Source: Bacteroidetes bacterium GWA2_30_7
Lineage (GTDB): Bacteria; Bacteroidota; Bacteroidia; Bacteroidales; GWF2-33-38
DNA length: 6,313 nucleotides
Assembly (NCBI GenBank): GCA_001768155.1
Contig: MENC01000048.1
Location: 8,833-15,145, forward strand
Direction: 5' to 3'
Position 1 is the first letter of the stretch. Each line of letters starts with the position of its first letter. Of the stretch, positions 3,783 through 6,313 are shown piece by piece. Position numbers and translations under genes: made by a program. The notes beneath the pieces were generated by a model. The model saw nothing but the letters and a program-made list of their open reading frames with translations. It searched no databases and was not told where the DNA came from.

Positions 3783-6313
3783 CTAAAGTTTTAATCCAAC
3801 AATTGTAATATCATCTATTTGTTGTCCGTTTCCAATCCAGTTTACCATAGTAGTTTCTAATATTTCTTTTTGTTCGTTCATAGGCTTTTGGCTATTTTCA
3901 ACTAAAAGATTTTTAAGGTTTTTTGATAGGAATTTTTTCTCTTTTAAACCACCAAACTGGTCTTCGTAACCATCGCTCATTAAGTAAATTAAGTCTCCTT
4001 TTTGTAAAATAATTTCATTATTAGTGAAGCTATTCATTTTTAAATAAATTGCTATTGGCATTTTATCGGGCTTTATTTCATGTAACACAAACCTCTGGTT
4101 TGTAAGTTCTGTATCACGAACCTCATTTCGGATCCGCTCAATGACCGCTGGTTCGTCAGATAACAATATTTCGACTTCGTCTAACAACAATCCAGAGGAT
4201 TGTGTTACAGCACCCTCGCCCAGAGATGCCACCTTTTCAAAAGGTGGCATCTCTTTGCTATTTCGGACAATCCATAGCGGATTATTAGCACCTGCCCATT
4301 GTGCGTTGTAAGATTGATTATTGTTTATTGACGATTGATTATTATCTGCTTCGTTCTCACTTTCTCCTTGTTTCACTTTCTCACTTTCTTCTTCTTGGAG
4401 CTTTGAATTTGAAACTTGAGATTTGGGACTTGGGTCTTGGGTCTTTATTGCAATTAGGCTAATATCCATTCCATCTTTTTGCTCACCAGATTCTCCTTTT
4501 TGTTGAAGTGCATTAATAATTTCTTTTCGCAGTTCGTTAAGTACATCGTTTGCTTTGATAATTTCTTTTTTTCTAACAATCTCGTTTAAAAAGCTAATTC
4601 CAAGCATACTCATAAATGCACCTGGTACTCCGTGCCCTGTGCAATCTGCAACTGTAACAATTAATGTGTTTTCAATTTTTGCAACCCAGTAAAAATCACC
4701 CGATACAATATCTTTGGGCCAAAACATTATAAAATGCTCACCTAAAACTGCTCTGGATTCAATACTAATTGGAAGAACTGCTTCTTGAATTCTTCTTGCA
4801 TAAGTAATGCTATCGTGCAATTCTTCTTTTTGTTCCAGAATAATATCTCTATGCTTTTCAATTTCGTCTCTTTGTGTAATAATCTCATCTCTTTGTGTTT
4901 CTATTTCTTCTTTTTGTTGCATAATTTCACTATTCAATAGTCTTAATTTACGATTTGATTTTCGCTTTATTTGAAATGAAATAAATAAAACAACTATTAT
5001 TATCGATACAAGCAATCCAAACATTATAAGATAATTACGATAATTTCTTTGTTTTTCAAGTTCTAAATCCTGAAGTTTTTTATCTTTTTGGAGTAATTTG
5101 ATTTTGCTTTCTTTTTGGTCGGTATCGTATTTTTCGCCCATTTCGGTTAATACTTTTTGCTTACTTTCAATATATAAAGAATCTTTATATTGATTGACTA
5201 ACTTTAAATACTGAATAGATTCTTTTAATTCTCCACTTTGTTCACATAAAAGGCTTTTACATGTATAAGCATTTAATAAAATATTGTTTAATTTAATATT
5301 TTCAGCTATTTCTATAAGTCTATTTACAAGTGGTTCACATTCTTTAGTTTTTTTTTGCTTTAATAAAATCATTGAAATACTATTTAAAGTACCTGCATAT
5401 TCGTTCATTGCTCCAGATTTAGCAAAAATTTCTGATGAATAATTAAAGTATTCTAAAGCAACTTCAGATGAGTCGATTGATTCGTATATCGTGCCAATAC
5501 TAGCAGATGTACTCGCTTCTCCATACTTATCTCCTATGTTTTTTCGAATCAAAAGGGCTTTTTGTAAATATTCAAAAGCTTTTTCGTATTTATTTAAATT
5601 TCCATATAAAGTACCTAATGAATGATAATTAACAGCTTCCCAGTTTTTTTGTCCTATTTTTATATTAAGGTCAATAGCTTTATTATAATAATCAATAGCT
5701 TCATTATTTTTATCTAATTCTTTATAAATATTTGCAATATTACAATAGCAAGCTGCAATACCATATTCATTATTTGTTTTTTCAAAAATTTTAACTGATT
5801 TTATAAAATATTCTAACGCATTAGGGAAGTCGTTCTTTGCAAAATATGTGATACCTAAATTATTATATGCTGTTGCAATGCCTTTGATATTATTATTCTT
5901 TAAGTATATATTAAGTGCTTTATATATATAATCTAACGCTTTTAAATATTCCGAAATGCTCTTGTAAGATGTTCCAATATAATTATATGAATTAGCCAGA
6001 CTATTTTCATCTTTTAAGTTTTTGTAAATATTTCCAGCTAAACTAAAATACGTAATGGCTTTATCGTAACTGCCTTTATCGTCGTTAAAAAATCCAAGAT
6101 AAGTATAACTTTCAGCCTTCCCTCTATTAAATTTTACCTGAATTGATAATTCTAAAGCAGATTTTACAAATTTTTCTGCTATAACAGGGTTAGAAAATTC
6201 ATATTGTAAAAATTTATTATTAAGGTAATTGACCTTTGATGTGTCATTATTAATTTTTTTTAATTCGATATAAATACTATCTATTTCAGAATTTTGAGAA
6301 AAACTAAAATAAA
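3783..6313 (-). CDS. TPR-transmembrane-coiled coil-SpoIIE/PP2C phosphatase (N-terminus cut by window edge)
   Basis: The frame is open from the right edge to a TAG at 3783-3785 (842 visible residues). Residues 1-7 (YFSFSQN) resemble the end of a signal peptide, so the start is probably just outside. Nine 40-residue TPR units span 24-383. A membrane helix (427-448) is followed by basic KRKSNRK, which places the C-terminus in the cytoplasm and the TPRs outside. Five heptads (464-498) form a coiled coil. The PP2C/SpoIIE phosphatase domain runs from about 519 to 842, with metal-binding aspartates in SGDFYW (Asp539), VADCTGHGVPGAF (Asp556), SDGYEDQFGG (Asp780) and IDDITIVG (Asp833/834). It probably dephosphorylates Ser/Thr on a regulator such as a STAS protein, controlled by the TPR region (inference; no partner nearby). 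Two in-frame repeat-derived insertions occur at about 624-669 and 685-742, on either side of AQWAGANNPLWIVR. They bring the domain to about 324 residues, against about 220 without them. An internal TTG at 5550-5552 is not the start, because the TPR pattern continues upstream. Confidence 0.88.
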   Translation of the reverse strand, partial: YFSFSQNSEIDSIYIELKKINNDTSKVNYLNNKFLQYEFSNPVIAEKFVKSALELSIQVKFNRGKAESYTYLGFFNDDKGSYDKAITYFSLAGNIYKNLKDENSLANSYNYIGTSYKSISEYLKALDYIYKALNIYLKNNNIKGIATAYNNLGITYFAKNDFPNALEYFIKSVKIFEKTNNEYGIAACYCNIANIYKELDKNNEAIDYYNKAIDLNIKIGQKNWEAVNYHSLGTLYGNLNKYEKAFEYLQKALLIRKNIGDKYGEASTSASIGTIYESIDSSEVALEYFNYSSEIFAKSGAMNEYAGTLNSISMILLKQKKTKECEPLVNRLIEIAENIKLNNILLNAYTCKSLLCEQSGELKESIQYLKLVNQYKDSLYIESKQKVLTEMGEKYDTDQKESKIKLLQKDKKLQDLELEKQRNYRNYLIMFGLLVSIIIVVLFISFQIKRKSNRKLRLLNSEIMQQKEEIETQRDEIITQRDEIEKHRDIILEQKEELHDSITYARRIQEAVLPISIESRAVLGEHFIMFWPKDIVSGDFYWVAKIENTLIVTVADCTGHGVPGAFMSMLGISFLNEIVRKKEIIKANDVLNELRKEIINALQQKGESGEQKDGMDISLIAIKTQDPSPKSQVSNSKLQEEESEKVKQGESENEADNNQSSINNNQSYNAQWAGANNPLWIVRNSKEMPPFEKVASLGEGAVTQSSGLLLDEVEILLSDEPAVIERIRNEVRDTELTNQRFVLHEIKPDKMPIAIYLKMNSFTNNEIILQKGDLIYLMSDGYEDQFGGLKEKKFLSKNLKNLLVENSQKPMNEQKEILETTMVNWIGNGQQIDDITIVGLKL
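4081..4209. repeat. 129-bp imperfect palindromic element inside the phosphatase gene
   Basis: Outer arms 4081-4103 and 4187-4209 pair at 21 of 23 positions; mismatches are 4091/4199 and 4099/4191. Nested inside are ACGAACC (4116-4122) with GGTTCGT (4150-4156), TCATT (4123-4127) with AATGA (4140-4144), and the palindrome CGGATCCG (4129-4136). On the minus strand it encodes GLLLDEVEILLSDEPAVIE followed by RIRNEVRDTELTNQRFVLH, which I do not recognise as normal SpoIIE-domain sequence. The minus-strand phrase GTCATTGAGCG (4135-4145) resembles a dispersed intergenic repeat I recall from Bacteroidota genomes; this was not checked. No transposase or target duplication is visible. It is best described as a small palindromic repeat inserted in frame. 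Confidence 0.75.
4222..4254. repeat. perfect hairpin (16-bp arms) inside the phosphatase gene
   Basis: AGAGATGCCACCTTTT (4222-4237) is the exact reverse complement of AAAAGGTGGCATCTCT (4239-4254), with a single C at the centre. It is in frame and encodes most of EMPPFEKVASL. In the mRNA it would form a very stable stem. It is much more GC-rich than its surroundings and sits at the start of the second insertion. It is followed on neither strand by a T-run of terminator type. Confidence 0.9.
4312..4343 (-). repeat. 11-bp direct repeat, 21 bp apart, within the phosphatase gene
   Basis: GATTGATTATT occurs on the plus strand at 4312-4322 and again at 4333-4343, a period of 21 bp, so the encoded peptide also repeats (NNQSSIN then NNQSYN). 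It is the third short-repeat type in the same insertion and leads directly into the conserved AQWAGANN strand. Confidence 0.65.
4356..4388 (-). repeat. short CACTTTC direct repeats within the phosphatase gene
   Basis: CACTTTC occurs three times on the plus strand (4358-4364, 4374-4380, 4382-4388). The last two copies form an 8-bp tandem TCACTTTC at 4373-4388. They encode the acidic and basic stretch ESEKVKQGESEN of the same insertion and abut the heptamer array. Confidence 0.6.
4395..4443 (-). repeat. seven tandem 7-bp repeats within the phosphatase gene
   Basis: On the plus strand the seven consecutive heptamers are TTGGAGC, TTTGAAT, TTGAAAC, TTGAGAT, TTGGGAC, TTGGGTC and TTGGGTC. Period 7 is not a multiple of 3, so three units encode seven residues and the peptide (DPSPKSQVSNSKLQ region) shows no obvious repeat. 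The array fills the first part of an insertion at visible residues about 624-669 in the phosphatase domain. The graded divergence between units suggests an ageing tandem expansion. Confidence 0.75.
4818..4922 (-). repeat. five-heptad coiled-coil repeat (coding)
   Basis: The encoded heptads are MQQKEEI, ETQRDEI, ITQRDEI, EKHRDII and LEQKEEL, with a hydrophobic residue closing each. At DNA level the 11-mer TCTCTTTGTGT recurs on the plus strand at 4867-4877 and 4888-4898, exactly 21 bp apart, which points to duplication of a heptad unit. The segment links the membrane helix to the phosphatase domain and probably forms a dimeric signalling helix. SpoIIE-type proteins of this phylum often have such repeats. 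Confidence 0.75.
4968..5033 (-). other. transmembrane helix of the phosphatase protein
   Basis: Visible residues 427-448, starting YLIMFGLLVS and ending FISFQI, form a 22-residue hydrophobic stretch. They are followed by Lys and Arg residues, so by the positive-inside rule the C-terminal side is cytoplasmic. It is the only strong membrane segment in the visible protein apart from the presumed signal peptide. Confidence 0.85.
5163..6242 (-). repeat. nine in-register 40-residue TPR units (coding)
   Basis: Visible residues 24-383 divide into nine units of exactly 40 residues with no gaps. Unit position 6 is Tyr in seven units (29, 69, 109, 149, 189, 229, 349) but Ser269 and Leu309 in units 7 and 8. 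Position 10 is Gly in five (73, 113, 153, 233, 273). Position 13 is Tyr in units 3-7. Position 22 is Ala in units 1-7 (45, 85, 125, 165, 205, 245, 285). This is the 40-residue TPR form seen in bacterial sensor and kinesin-light-chain-like proteins. Units 8 and 9 are the most diverged and lie closest to the membrane. Confidence 0.85.

Noticed and set aside
3780..3791. Bidirectional terminator at the convergent gene ends
   Set aside because: The symmetry is only AAACT with AGTTT around two bases, too weak to form a stable stem.
4222..4254. Intrinsic terminator
   Set aside because: The stem is strong, but it is followed by CTTTGC in one direction and GGGCGA in the other, without a T-run, and it lies in the middle of an intact reading frame.
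4081..4259. Insertion sequence or MITE with terminal repeats and target duplication
   Set aside because: Inverted arms are present but I could not find a flanking direct duplication, and there is no transposase. I call it only a palindromic repeat element.
4312..4443. CRISPR-like array
   Set aside because: The repeats are 7-11 bp, of unrelated types and without spacers of uniform length, and they are in a translated frame.
5550..5552. TTG as the start of the phosphatase protein, giving 589 residues
   Set aside because: The frame is open upstream to the window edge and encodes six further TPR units in the same 40-residue register, plus an apparent signal-peptide end. The codon is an internal leucine.

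Overview
The window looks like a chromosomal segment from a Bacteroidota species, probably near the Bacteroidales or a relative. It is strongly AT-rich and the genes have no Shine-Dalgarno leaders; the leader of ald is A-rich. The proteins support this: a long-form IspG with an extra internal domain, an alanine dehydrogenase with the roughly 35-residue N-terminal extension and LMPQEE motif I associate with this phylum, and a TPR-transmembrane-coiled coil-SpoIIE phosphatase of a type common there. This assignment comes from recognising families by eye, not from a search.

Layout. Positions 1-1478 (minus) hold the first 492 residues of ispG, whose C-terminus lies off the left edge. A 193-bp AT-rich divergent intergenic region (1479-1671) separates it from ald (1672-2901, plus). 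Only two bases after the ald stop, a PHP-family histidinol-phosphatase-like gene begins at a TTG codon (2904-3752, plus), so the two probably form an operon. A 30-bp gap with no convincing terminator separates this pair from a convergent gene (3783-6313, minus). That gene encodes a large membrane phosphatase of which 842 residues are visible. Its reading frame is open to the right edge, and only the start and most of a presumed signal peptide appear to be missing. There is no gene-free stretch above 300 bases.

Function. IspG belongs to the MEP isoprenoid pathway. Ald interconverts alanine and pyruvate with NAD. The PHP protein probably dephosphorylates histidinol phosphate. The last gene reads as a signalling protein: nine 40-residue TPR units, probably periplasmic, one membrane helix, a cytoplasmic heptad coiled coil, and a PP2C/SpoIIE-type Ser/Thr phosphatase. 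No partner STAS or anti-sigma gene is in the window, and the genes look like neighbours, not one pathway.

The most unusual feature is inside the phosphatase domain. Two surface-loop positions carry in-frame insertions made of DNA repeats. One (about 4305-4442) consists of short direct repeats, including a 7 x 7-bp tandem array. The other (about 4086-4259) consists of a perfect 16-bp-arm hairpin next to a 129-bp imperfect palindromic element. The frame stays open and all expected metal-binding aspartates are present. This looks like palindromic repeats tolerated inside a coding gene, similar in principle to the Rickettsia palindromic elements. I saw no CRISPR array, tRNA, rRNA, transposase or clear new multi-gene system.
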